This document shows positions 17,194 through 26,495 of a stretch of DNA of 64,000 nucleotides, in pieces; positions within the stretch are counted from its first letter, which is position 1, and every line of letters begins with the position of its first letter. This stretch comes from Labilibaculum sp. (lineage in GTDB: Bacteria > Bacteroidota > Bacteroidia > Bacteroidales > Marinifilaceae). Location of the stretch: assembly GCF_963664555.1 (NCBI RefSeq), contig NZ_OY761461.1:1-64000 (forward strand), read 5' to 3'. A program made the translations under genes and the position numbers. Under the pieces are notes generated by a model. It saw only the letters and a list, made by a program, of their open reading frames with translations, did no database searches and was not told where the DNA came from.

Positions 17194-20100
17194 ATGTTAA
17201 GAGTTCTTACTTGGGGTTTAATACTGTTTTTATTTCTTACTGGTTTTAAAGCAAGCAACTGGAGACACAATCAAATAGGAAGTATAGAAGGACTATCCAA
17301 TAGTGCCGTAACTTCATCTTATTTAGATTCGAAAGGATACATGTGGTTTGGAACATGGGATGGACTAAATCGATTCGATGGAAGCAATATAAAAGTATTC
17401 AAGCCCAATGCCTTTCGTAAAAACACAATCAACAACAACATCATTAGGAATATTCTTGAAGACCGGTTCAATAATTTATGGATCGTGACCGAAAATGGCC
17501 TCAATACATATGATTACGAACAAAATATTTTTACCTCCTACTTAAACAACACTGATTTTATAGAATATCGTGAAGAAAGTTACCGTACCAGTTTAGATTC
17601 TGACTCGATAATTTGGTGCAGTAAATACAATTACGGCATTTGCAAATTTGACTATGAAAACAAACAATTTTCTGAACCAATTCAAATTTCCAATCAGGAA
17701 GACATTACCAAAAAAACAGTTGGTTTTGCATTTACATCCAATGAACAGTTGTGGTGTATGTCGGAAGAAGGAAATGCATATAAATTGGAGCACAGAGACA
17801 CATGGAAAATTACAGAAACAATTTATCTAAGCAGTAAATACAAGTTCAATTCTGATAAAAACTGGTTTTATACCTACCATCAACAGCTCTTTCTTTTTGT
17901 AAGCTTAAACAAGGGAGGACTTTTATCCATTAATCTTGAAGACGGAACAATTCAAGAAACCAAACCTCAGTCCACTCCCTTTTCTGTTACTTCTTTATCG
18001 TTAAGCTTAGATGGTGAATTTTTGTGGGGAGGTACCGATGAAGGAGAAATATTCAAATTAAATTTGTCTGAAGCATGCCAAATCAAACTTTTAGAGAACT
18101 CTGAAAACAAAAAGGTTAAGATTTGGTCGATCACCCAAACAAAACCCGATCTTTTATGGATTGGCACCGATGGAGATGGAGTACACAAATACATCATGGA
18201 GGGCAATTTCTTCGAATTGATAAAAAAAGGAGATCTTTCGGAAGGCAATTTAAACCACAACATTGTTAGAGCCGCGCATGAAGATGAAAATGGAAATTTA
18301 TGGATAGGTACCAGAGGAAACGGATTAAATTTAATCACTAAGACTAATACACCCACCAAGGTTTTCGATACCCAAAACGGACTTTCGAACAATGCAGTAT
18401 TATCCTTAGGCAATGATTCTTTTAAAAACATTTGGATTGGTGTTGATGGTAAAGGAATTGACATGTTTGAAACTAAAACCGGAAAGATTTTACACTTCCC
18501 AGATGATTTTGAGAATACATCAGACATTAAATTGGGATCTGTTTATTCAATTTGTTTGGATGCATTTAACGATTTATGGATAGGTACCAGTGGTTATGGT
18601 TTATTTCGTTTGAGTATTGTGCGCAAAAAAGATGGGAAATACCGTCTGAGAGATCACAGTCACTACAAAAGTGATCCTCTCAATAAAAACGGACTAAACA
18701 GCAATATAATCTATTCAATAGTTGAGGGTGAACCTAATATAATGTGGATAGGTACCCGTGGTGGCGGTCTTTACCGTTTGAATACAATTTCAGAAAAATT
18801 TGAGGCTTTCAGAAGCAACTCAAACGATCTTAATTCCTTACTGAATGATGATGTTTTAAGCCTGTGCAAATCGAATAATGAGAACCTGTGGATAGGTACC
18901 AGCGGAGGACTTGACAGATTAAACCTAACCACTTTTCCGTATCAGTTTACTCACTACACAGAACAAAATGGATTGCCAAACAATACGATTCACGCTATTC
19001 AGACTGATCAAAACGACAACATTTGGGTAAGTACAAATAATGGATTGGCAAAACTGAATTACAGGAACAGGCAAATACGGAGCTATTTTTATTCAGACGG
19101 ACTGCAGAGTAACGAATTTACTGATGGTGCATCGTGTTTTGGAAAACAGACCGGCAAATTATATTTTGGTGGTGTTAACGGTCTTACTTATTTTGACCCG
19201 AATAAAGTAACAGATATAGAATATTTTCCAAGGCTTGCCATCACTAATTTTTCTGTATTTAATGAACCCGAGAAAGAAAAGAACCCTGTTCCTTTCTACA
19301 TTGATATGTCTGATTCGTTAAAACTAAACTACGACCAAAATTTTTTCCGATTCGAATTCACCACCCTAAACTTCCATAACAAGCAAAAGTGCATGTATGC
19401 TTTTAAGCTGGAGAATTTTAACACAGATTATACATTAATTAAAAAAGAAGGTGAAGCCACTTACACCAATGTTCCGCCCGGTGATTATATTTTCAAAGTA
19501 AAATGTACGAATGAAGACGGCATTTGGAATCCGGACACACGTGAAATCAAACTCACAATCTATCCCCCTTTCTGGAAAACAACCTGGGCATATATTTCAT
19601 ATGTCTTCATTACATTTATGGCCATTTTTCTATTCATCTTTTTACTTCTTCGCAGAACAAAAATGAGAAATAGGTTAGAAATTGAGAGGTTGGAAATTCA
19701 AAAAACCAAAGAAATAAACCATTATAAATTTCAATTTTTTACGAATATCGCTCATGAATTTAGAACTCCCCTTACCTTAATTATGGCTCCGGCAGCTCAA
19801 CTCATGGATCTGCACCCCAACGACAAAGAAATTTCTCCGTATGTAAAATCTATCTACAACAATTCCACCCGGTTATTGCATCTTATTCGTGAATTAATCG
19901 ATTTTAGGAAAGTGGAAACCGGCCATTTTAAATTGCAGGTTCAAAATTACAACCTTACTGATTTCACAAGAACAATAACAGAGGCATTTACTCAATATGC
20001 TCAGGAAAAGGACATTGAATTAAAATTGATCGACAACTCGCAAGATATCATTGGCTGGTTCGATAATAATATCATGGAAAAGATATTGCTGAATCTGATA

Positions 20101-21333
20101 TCTAACGCTCTAAAATATACGCCGCAAAAAGGAAGTGTTAGTATTGAATTACTGCATCAACAAAAAAATGCAATCATAAAAATAACTGATAACGGAATTG
20201 GAATCCCAACAAAATATCAGGATAAAATATTTGACCGCTTCTTTCAAAACGCAAACTCTTTGCCTAAAGAAAAAAGATTTTCGGAAAGTGCCGGAGTTGG
20301 TTTGTCACTAACCAAGAGTCTGATTGAACTTCACAAAGGAAGTATTCAATTGGAAAGTAAGCCCAACATAGGCAGTTGCTTTACAATTTCAATTCCAATC
20401 TCGAAAAGTCAATATTCAAATCGTGAAAAACAAAATGAAATTGTAATTGATGAAAGCAGAATAAAAGACAGAGCAATTGAAGAAATAATGGGTTTAGAAC
20501 TTGTCTCTTTTGCAAACAAAGAAACAGAAACTTCTGATGGAGAGAACCCTAAACGCAATATTTTGGTTGTAGATGATAATGAACAGCTTCGAAATTTAAT
20601 CGACGATATTTTACATCAGGACTATAATGTTTTACTGGCAAAAAACGGTCTTGAAGCACTCGATAAAATAAATTCAAATGATGTTTCTGTTATTGTAAGT
20701 GACATTATTATGCCTGAAATGGATGGTCTGGAATTGTGCAACGCCATAAAAGAAAACATTAACACCTGTCATATTCCGGTTATTTTATTGACTGCAAAAG
20801 GAGAACTGGAACATCGGATTCAAGGAATTGAATCGGGTGCAGACAGTTACATTCCAAAACCATTTGATCCCCGTCATCTTAAAGTTCGAATTCGAAAATT
20901 AATCGAAATGCGAAATCAGGTTCGTGATGCTTTTCAATCGGTTCAAACTGTTTCGGTAAAAGATGTATCGGGACTTTACAAACGAGATGTGAAATTTGTG
21001 GACAATCTGCAGAAATTTGTAGATGACAATCTGGATAAAACCGAATTAAACGCCGACCTATTGGCAGATCAACTGGCAATGAGTAAAACCCAATTGTACC
21101 GTAAGATAAAAGCAGTTACCGGATTTACGCCTCATGGATTCATTCGTAATTTTCGATTGAAGAAAGCGGCATCTCTTCTACTGGAATCTTCTTACACGGT
21201 CTCTGAGATCATCTATGAAACAGGATTTAATAACCGAACCTATTTTTACAGATGTTTTAAAGAGCTTTATGGTGAATCGCCTACTGATTACAAGAAAAAT
21301 ATCATCGGGAAAACCAAACCGGAAAACTCTTAA
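17194..21333 (+). CDS. Hybrid two-component system regulator (HTCS) of the PUL
   Basis: A single 1379-residue protein that senses a glycan fragment in the periplasm and activates genes. Order: signal/anchor segment (1-20); two-lobed beta-propeller of reg_prop repeats (about 25-700, many LWIGT and MWFGT blades); Y_Y_Y domain (about 720-795, ending PPGDYIFKVKC..NPPF-like); transmembrane helix (about 798-822); histidine kinase with His854 in NIAHEFRTPLTL and ATP-binding N- and G-boxes (NLISNALKYTP, ITDNGIGIP, GVGLSLTKSL); receiver domain with phosphoacceptor Asp1170 in VSDIIMPEMDG; AraC-type HTH at the C-terminus (about 1280-1379, GFNNRTYFYRCFKELYGE). All catalytic residues are present. Neighbours show it controls the SusC/SusD and GH130 genes. 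Confidence 0.96.
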   Translation: MLRVLTWGLILFLFLTGFKASNWRHNQIGSIEGLSNSAVTSSYLDSKGYMWFGTWDGLNRFDGSNIKVFKPNAFRKNTINNNIIRNILEDRFNNLWIVTENGLNTYDYEQNIFTSYLNNTDFIEYREESYRTSLDSDSIIWCSKYNYGICKFDYENKQFSEPIQISNQEDITKKTVGFAFTSNEQLWCMSEEGNAYKLEHRDTWKITETIYLSSKYKFNSDKNWFYTYHQQLFLFVSLNKGGLLSINLEDGTIQETKPQSTPFSVTSLSLSLDGEFLWGGTDEGEIFKLNLSEACQIKLLENSENKKVKIWSITQTKPDLLWIGTDGDGVHKYIMEGNFFELIKKGDLSEGNLNHNIVRAAHEDENGNLWIGTRGNGLNLITKTNTPTKVFDTQNGLSNNAVLSLGNDSFKNIWIGVDGKGIDMFETKTGKILHFPDDFENTSDIKLGSVYSICLDAFNDLWIGTSGYGLFRLSIVRKKDGKYRLRDHSHYKSDPLNKNGLNSNIIYSIVEGEPNIMWIGTRGGGLYRLNTISEKFEAFRSNSNDLNSLLNDDVLSLCKSNNENLWIGTSGGLDRLNLTTFPYQFTHYTEQNGLPNNTIHAIQTDQNDNIWVSTNNGLAKLNYRNRQIRSYFYSDGLQSNEFTDGASCFGKQTGKLYFGGVNGLTYFDPNKVTDIEYFPRLAITNFSVFNEPEKEKNPVPFYIDMSDSLKLNYDQNFFRFEFTTLNFHNKQKCMYAFKLENFNTDYTLIKKEGEATYTNVPPGDYIFKVKCTNEDGIWNPDTREIKLTIYPPFWKTTWAYISYVFITFMAIFLFIFLLLRRTKMRNRLEIERLEIQKTKEINHYKFQFFTNIAHEFRTPLTLIMAPAAQLMDLHPNDKEISPYVKSIYNNSTRLLHLIRELIDFRKVETGHFKLQVQNYNLTDFTRTITEAFTQYAQEKDIELKLIDNSQDIIGWFDNNIMEKILLNLISNALKYTPQKGSVSIELLHQQKNAIIKITDNGIGIPTKYQDKIFDRFFQNANSLPKEKRFSESAGVGLSLTKSLIELHKGSIQLESKPNIGSCFTISIPISKSQYSNREKQNEIVIDESRIKDRAIEEIMGLELVSFANKETETSDGENPKRNILVVDDNEQLRNLIDDILHQDYNVLLAKNGLEALDKINSNDVSVIVSDIIMPEMDGLELCNAIKENINTCHIPVILLTAKGELEHRIQGIESGADSYIPKPFDPRHLKVRIRKLIEMRNQVRDAFQSVQTVSVKDVSGLYKRDVKFVDNLQKFVDDNLDKTELNADLLADQLAMSKTQLYRKIKAVTGFTPHGFIRNFRLKKAASLLLESSYTVSEIIYETGFNNRTYFYRCFKELYGESPTDYKKNIIGKTKPENS

Positions 21334-21366
21334 TAAAAGTGTGATAACGCCCAATTAAACCGCCTG

Positions 21367-21512
21367 CAAAATAGTGGAACTATTTTGATAATCTGAACTT
21401 TATGCGCAGAATTTGATGAGACGTAAGTCTTAGCCTGGCATTTTAGATCATTTCTCTAAGTTAGAGAAAAACTATTCCTAGAATATTCAATCACATTAGC
21501 AACTAATAGTTG
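21367..21512. promoter_or_regulatory. Cluster of perfect palindromes between regulator and SusD genes
   Basis: Within 146 bases there are CAAAATAGT/ACTATTTTG (21367-21387), TTTCTCTAA-g-TTAGAGAAA (21451-21469) and CAACTA-a-TAGTTG (21500-21512). The first could terminate the regulator transcript; the others look like protein-binding sites, though no gene starts nearby. The gap 21334-21634 has no supported gene. Confidence 0.35.
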
Positions 21513-21634
21513 TTTCCTAATAACTATTAACTGATTACAAATGATCTTTTCAGTTGAAACACCAAACAAGAATTAGAAATATCACTTGTAATAAAGAGTT
21601 ATTAATAGAACCCCGGGTAATACTAAAATTAGTG

Positions 21635-21678
21635 CAAAAAAATGTCCTCAATATCATATTCGATATTGAGGACATTTT
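21635..21678 (-). terminator. Terminator of the susCD operon
   Basis: A 17-base perfect stem (21639-21655 pairs with 21662-21678; core ATGTCCTCAATATC) with a six-base loop, and an A-run on the plus strand before it. It is the strongest hairpin in the window and lies 18 bases after the SusD stop codon. Confidence 0.92.
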
Positions 21679-21696
21679 ATTAAAATTATATATATG

Positions 21697-23169
21697 CTAA
21701 TACCCCGCGTTTTGTGTAATTGATCCACCAGACTTATCAATATCTTTTTGAGGAATTGGATAAAGAGCATTGTGATCCTGGTAATTTCTTCCAAGTGCTG
21801 TTAATACCGCTTTGGCTGTCCCCCATCTTTTCAAATCATTAAATCTTTGTGATTCAAAACCTAACTCAACTCTTCTTTCAGACATTAACCAAGCTTTTAT
21901 TTCTGCCGGATTTGTTGAACTACCTCTGTTTGCAAGCGTTCCTGCAGGTACTACCGAGCCATCAGCTGTTGGACTGGTTCTGGCTCTGGTTCTTATCTGG
22001 TTAATTATGGCAACTGCACCTGGGTAATCTCCAGTTTCATTCAAAGCTTCTGCTTTCCAAAGTAATACATCAGCATAGCGTATGTATACTTTATTACCAT
22101 AATCAATTAGATCAGTTGTTGATCCCACTATTTTTGATGCACGCTTGTTGGGAACATCAATGGTATATAACAATCTGGGATCATTGGCTTCAAAAGCATT
22201 GATAAAATCATCTGTCGGAGCAAAGAATCCCCACCCAATTACATCGCCAAGTCCATTCGTATTATTAGGAGTTTCGCCTGAACGATGATCGTACGCAAAA
22301 ATCACTTCATCTTCTGCAAATTCCTTACTTGCATCAAAACTATCAAAATAATTTCCATTCAAACTGTAAAAACCAAGCGCGTCCAGTTCTGTAATTAAGC
22401 TAAGTACTGCGCTCCAATCGTTGCTGTACAAAGCTACTTTAGCCTGCAATGCAATAATAGCTCCTTTTGAAGCTCTCCATGGTTCAGCAACATCAGGATA
22501 TTTGACATCAGGAGCGATCGCTTTCGCTGCTGTTAAATCTGAATTTATCTGTGTTCTGACTTCATCTGCAGATGCTCTGACTGAAACAGCAAAGGCTTCC
22601 TCGAATGAATCCGGAGACTTAAGTACCAATGGCACATCGCCAAAATTATTTACCAAATCGAAATAGTAGAAAGCTCTTAAAAAATAAGCTTCTGCTAATA
22701 ATTGTTTCTTACGGGCATTATCAATTCCTGTTTTCTGAACTATCTCAATATCAGTTAAAAAGTTAATGGCTATGTTAACTCTACTAATACCTTCATAATC
22801 GTACACCCAGATTCCATTAAACGCTTGATTTTCGGGTGTGAAAGTAAAACTTGCCAGTTCATCCATCCAAGCTTGGTCACCATCTGGATTCCATTTCTTA
22901 TTCATATCATTGGCTGCAATATCCTGCAAAACAATATCATTTCTAAATACTGTTCCTAAATCCCATCTCCAATCAGATATAATCCCATTCAAGGTATTTG
23001 AAAGAGGTAAGTATGATGAGCTTACCGAAGACTCAATTGTAGTAATTGTAGGATCTGAATCGACCTGATCTTTGGTTAAAAGGCCAATTGGGTCATTGCT
23101 TAATTCATCTGTACAACTCGTAAGACCTGCAAAGAAGAAAATAATGATTATACTATATATGTATTTCAT
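21697..23169 (-). CDS. SusD/RagB family glycan-binding lipoprotein
   Basis: A 490-residue outer-surface lipoprotein. The signal peptide ends in the lipobox LTSC with Cys19. SusD features include the TPR-type helices around ARKKQLLAEAYFLRAFYYFDLVNNFGDVPLV, the RYADVLLWKAEALNETGD motif, and the terminal LMSERRVELGFESQRFNDLKRWGTA and HNALYPIPQKDID blocks. It binds glycan and forms a lid over the SusC transporter. It lies 18 bases after the SusC-like gene and is followed by the terminator at 21639-21678. Confidence 0.95.
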   Translation of the reverse strand: MKYIYSIIIIFFFAGLTSCTDELSNDPIGLLTKDQVDSDPTITTIESSVSSSYLPLSNTLNGIISDWRWDLGTVFRNDIVLQDIAANDMNKKWNPDGDQAWMDELASFTFTPENQAFNGIWVYDYEGISRVNIAINFLTDIEIVQKTGIDNARKKQLLAEAYFLRAFYYFDLVNNFGDVPLVLKSPDSFEEAFAVSVRASADEVRTQINSDLTAAKAIAPDVKYPDVAEPWRASKGAIIALQAKVALYSNDWSAVLSLITELDALGFYSLNGNYFDSFDASKEFAEDEVIFAYDHRSGETPNNTNGLGDVIGWGFFAPTDDFINAFEANDPRLLYTIDVPNKRASKIVGSTTDLIDYGNKVYIRYADVLLWKAEALNETGDYPGAVAIINQIRTRARTSPTADGSVVPAGTLANRGSSTNPAEIKAWLMSERRVELGFESQRFNDLKRWGTAKAVLTALGRNYQDHNALYPIPQKDIDKSGGSITQNAGY

Positions 23170-23187
23170 AATTTATACTTTTTACTA

Positions 23188-26100
23188 TTAAAACTTCACA
23201 TTTACGCCAAACAAAACTGATTTTGATTGAGGATAAGTTCCTAAATCCATTAGATCGGTAGATTCCGGATCTAAACCGGTATAGTCAGTTATTGTAAATA
23301 AATTTTGCCCGGATACATAAAACCGTATATTATCAATTCCTTTTATTGCATTTACAGTGTATCCAATTTCAATATTCTTTAGTCGGAAATAGGAAGCGTC
23401 TTCAACGAAAATGCTTGACACCTTACTGCTTCCATTGTCTTCAAAAGCAACTCTTGGTATGCTATTGCTGCTGCCTTCCCCATCCCATGCACCTAATATC
23501 GCTGTGGTATAATTAAACGGACGTGTATCATAGTCTACAATCTGTTTCCCTTGGTTGTATCTGTCAACACCCGCTACTCCCTGAAAAAGCATTGAAAAAT
23601 CAAATCCTTTATAGGTAGATGAGAATGAAAAACCATAAGTGAATTCGGGAATAGGACTTCCAATAAATTCTCTGTCATAATCTGCACTAATTTTCCCGTC
23701 ACCGTTTACATCCTTAAATTTGATGTCTCCTGGTTTTGCATTTCCTTCAGTAAACAGATGACTGTCTATTTCCGCTTGATTTTGATAAATTCCAACCATT
23801 TTGTACCCATAGTAGGAATTTAATGCATATCCAACTTCAGTTTTTGTTACATCGGTAACGATATTGGGAACGTTTGGATGCAGCTTTTCAACCTTATTAG
23901 TTAATGTCGCAATGTTCGCGTTTACATTGTATTTGAATTCTTTTCCTGAATTGCGGTAATCTATAGAGAATTCGAATCCTTTATTACTCACCTCACCTGC
24001 ATTGACAATTGTAGGAGATACATCACCAACAACAGATGGTAATCCAATCGGCAATAAAATATCTGTCGTATTCTTTTCAAAATATTCTCCCGTTAGTACC
24101 AGTTTATTAGTAAGCAAACCAACATCAACACCAATATTTGATTGAGTAGAACTCTCCCATTTCAAATCAGAATTTCCAAAGCGGTTAGTCTTAACAATAC
24201 CATCTACCTGACTAACCAAAGTTAAATACGCATAATTGTCAATCTCCTGATTTCCTAATTTACCCCAACTTGCCCTTAATTTTAAGTTAGACAACCAATC
24301 AACATCCTTCATAAAATCTTCCTTGGAAATTGTCCATCCGGCAGAAACAGAAGGAAAATAGCCCCAACGATTGCTTTCAGAAAACCTTGATGAAGCATCA
24401 GCTCTCAAATTAGCAGTTACCATATATTTGTCATCATACGCATAAGATGTTGATCCAAACAAAGAGAATAATGCCCACTCTGAAGCAGATCCGCTATTCC
24501 AAAGATCAAGATCCGATCCACCATAATCCAAATATCGATATTCATCAGTTGTAAAAGGGAAACGAGCTCTGCTGGCTCCTATTGATGATTCATAATTGTC
24601 AATATATTCGGTACCTACCATTGCACTAAAATCATGCTTTTCGTGGAAGGTTTTCGCGTAATTTAATGTATTATTAAAGGTAATTGTACGTGCTTCTCCT
24701 CTTTCTTCACTCAAGCTATTAGGTCTGTTCTGTCTGCCCAATCCTTGATCAACTGCAGATCCACCACCATCATCATCACCATAATTCTCATTAAAAGCTT
24801 TGTTGTGAAACATTGATAAATCAACCCCGATATTTGTTCTGAATTTTAGTTCTTTATTACCCAAAAAAGCAAATTCACCATAAACATTTCCAAATGTTTT
24901 ATAAATCTTTCGCTGATCATCTGTAAAATAGGCTTTGGCAACAGGGTTACCTACCATTTCATACATCGATCTTTGTAATCCCTGATCATAGCCCGTTGGC
25001 GTGAAAAACGGCATATCCGTAAAAGGATCTCTTTCAGAGTAAGTAGGATCATTCACATCTTTACGAACTGCTAATACGGGAGCTCTTAATAAAGCATATC
25101 GAATTAGACTTTCACCTTTTGATGCTGTTTTATCTTGTGTTGAATAAGACAATTGCAGATTTGTCCCAATTTTAATTCGATCCGTTACATCGATATTGAG
25201 ATTGGTTCTGTAATTTAATCTTTGGTATTTATCATTATCAAATACAACAATTCCATCCTGTCCATAATAACCCAAAGACATTAAATATTGCATTTTTTCA
25301 GTTCCTCCACCAGCTGTCACCTGCAAATTTTGTGACTTCCCTTGTTCAAACAACTCATCAAGCCAGTCTGTGTCAGCAAAATCAGATCTGCCTTTATCAG
25401 CTGTATAAGGATTTGCTCCTGTTCTGTCTGAATTGTCCCAAGCTTTCTCCAGGGTATTCATGTACTGCTCAGCATTCAGCATATTAGGAAGGTTGGCAAC
25501 CTTATGAATTCCTGTGTAATAGTTTACATCGAAACTTGTTTTCCCGATAGATCCACTTTTAGTGGTAATTAATACCACACCACCGGAAGCTCTGGAACCA
25601 TAAATTGCTGCTGCAGCGGCATCTTTTAAAACAGTCATAGTTTTAACATCAGCCTGATTTAAAAAGGTGATATCGCGAGAAGGAATTCCATCTACTACAT
25701 ACAACGGATTGTTATCTCCAATAGTTCCTTCTCCACGTATACGTATCTGAATAGGATCTCCCGGCGCACCTGTACTTGATGTTACCAATACCCCTGCAAT
25801 TTGACCTTGCAAGGCCTGAGAAACATTCGGTACTCGTGTTTTCTCCATATCTGAAAGATTAACAACCGATACGGCTCCTGTTAATGTAGATTTTTTTCTT
25901 GCTGTATAACCAACAATAACAACTTCATCTAAACCAGTTACATCTTCTTGCAAAATAACATTGATACTGGTTTGCCCAGTGAATTCAACTTCCTGATTTT
26001 TCATTCCAATGAAAGAGAAAACCAGGATTTGTGCATTTTCAGGCACTTCTAAACTGTAACCTCCATCAATATCAGTAATGGAACCAACATTTGTACCTTT

Positions 26101-26247
26101 TACAAAAACACTAACACCTGGTAATGATTCTCCACTTACGTCGGTAACTTTTCCTGATACAAGAACCTGCCCAAAGACAGCACTTGTCAAAAAGATAAAT
26201 ACAAAGCCCAGTATTCCTCTTTTTAAATTTAAAAACATAGTTTTCAT
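23188..26247 (-). CDS. SusC/RagA family TonB-dependent transporter
   Basis: About 1019 residues from MKTMFLNLKRG; the ATG seven codons upstream adds a lysine-rich stretch and is less likely, and the chosen start sits in AATCTATGAAAAC, the local leader form. After the signal peptide comes a carboxypeptidase-regulatory-like domain (VSGKVTDVSGESLPGVSVFV, DIDGGYSLEVP), then DEVVIVGYTARKKS, the plug (NVSQALQGQIAGVLV, PLYVVDGIPSRD, AAAAIYGSRASGGVV) and a 22-stranded barrel ending LFGVNVKF. It imports glycan oligosaccharides through the outer membrane with SusD as lid. Confidence 0.96.
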   Translation of the reverse strand: MKTMFLNLKRGILGFVFIFLTSAVFGQVLVSGKVTDVSGESLPGVSVFVKGTNVGSITDIDGGYSLEVPENAQILVFSFIGMKNQEVEFTGQTSINVILQEDVTGLDEVVIVGYTARKKSTLTGAVSVVNLSDMEKTRVPNVSQALQGQIAGVLVTSSTGAPGDPIQIRIRGEGTIGDNNPLYVVDGIPSRDITFLNQADVKTMTVLKDAAAAAIYGSRASGGVVLITTKSGSIGKTSFDVNYYTGIHKVANLPNMLNAEQYMNTLEKAWDNSDRTGANPYTADKGRSDFADTDWLDELFEQGKSQNLQVTAGGGTEKMQYLMSLGYYGQDGIVVFDNDKYQRLNYRTNLNIDVTDRIKIGTNLQLSYSTQDKTASKGESLIRYALLRAPVLAVRKDVNDPTYSERDPFTDMPFFTPTGYDQGLQRSMYEMVGNPVAKAYFTDDQRKIYKTFGNVYGEFAFLGNKELKFRTNIGVDLSMFHNKAFNENYGDDDGGGSAVDQGLGRQNRPNSLSEERGEARTITFNNTLNYAKTFHEKHDFSAMVGTEYIDNYESSIGASRARFPFTTDEYRYLDYGGSDLDLWNSGSASEWALFSLFGSTSYAYDDKYMVTANLRADASSRFSESNRWGYFPSVSAGWTISKEDFMKDVDWLSNLKLRASWGKLGNQEIDNYAYLTLVSQVDGIVKTNRFGNSDLKWESSTQSNIGVDVGLLTNKLVLTGEYFEKNTTDILLPIGLPSVVGDVSPTIVNAGEVSNKGFEFSIDYRNSGKEFKYNVNANIATLTNKVEKLHPNVPNIVTDVTKTEVGYALNSYYGYKMVGIYQNQAEIDSHLFTEGNAKPGDIKFKDVNGDGKISADYDREFIGSPIPEFTYGFSFSSTYKGFDFSMLFQGVAGVDRYNQGKQIVDYDTRPFNYTTAILGAWDGEGSSNSIPRVAFEDNGSSKVSSIFVEDASYFRLKNIEIGYTVNAIKGIDNIRFYVSGQNLFTITDYTGLDPESTDLMDLGTYPQSKSVLFGVNVKF

Positions 26248-26402
26248 AGATTTTATTTTAATTAACAACAGTGAATTAAAAGCGTAATTTTTCTATAAAT
26301 AACAATTCATCAAGGATCCTATTTGAAGAAATTGCTATCGTTTCCGTAATCGTCTAATTAAATGATACTATATCTAAAGCACTTGAGATCTTATTATTTT
26401 CA

Positions 26403-26436
26403 GTTGAATTGAATCGTTTAAATGATCCAATTCAAC
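26403..26436. promoter_or_regulatory. 34-bp near-perfect palindrome upstream of the SusC-like gene
   Basis: GTTGAATTGAATCGTTT and the following 17 bases are reverse complements at 15 of 17 positions. It lies about 156-189 bases before the SusC start and 60 bases after the end of the upstream lipoprotein gene. The minus-strand continuation is not U-rich, so an operator for the hybrid regulator is more likely than a terminator. The rest of the gap shows no other structure. Confidence 0.45.
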
Positions 26437-26495
26437 CAGATATTTATGTTGTCATTTTACCAATAGAACCGCCCATTTCAAAAAATAGTAATTCC

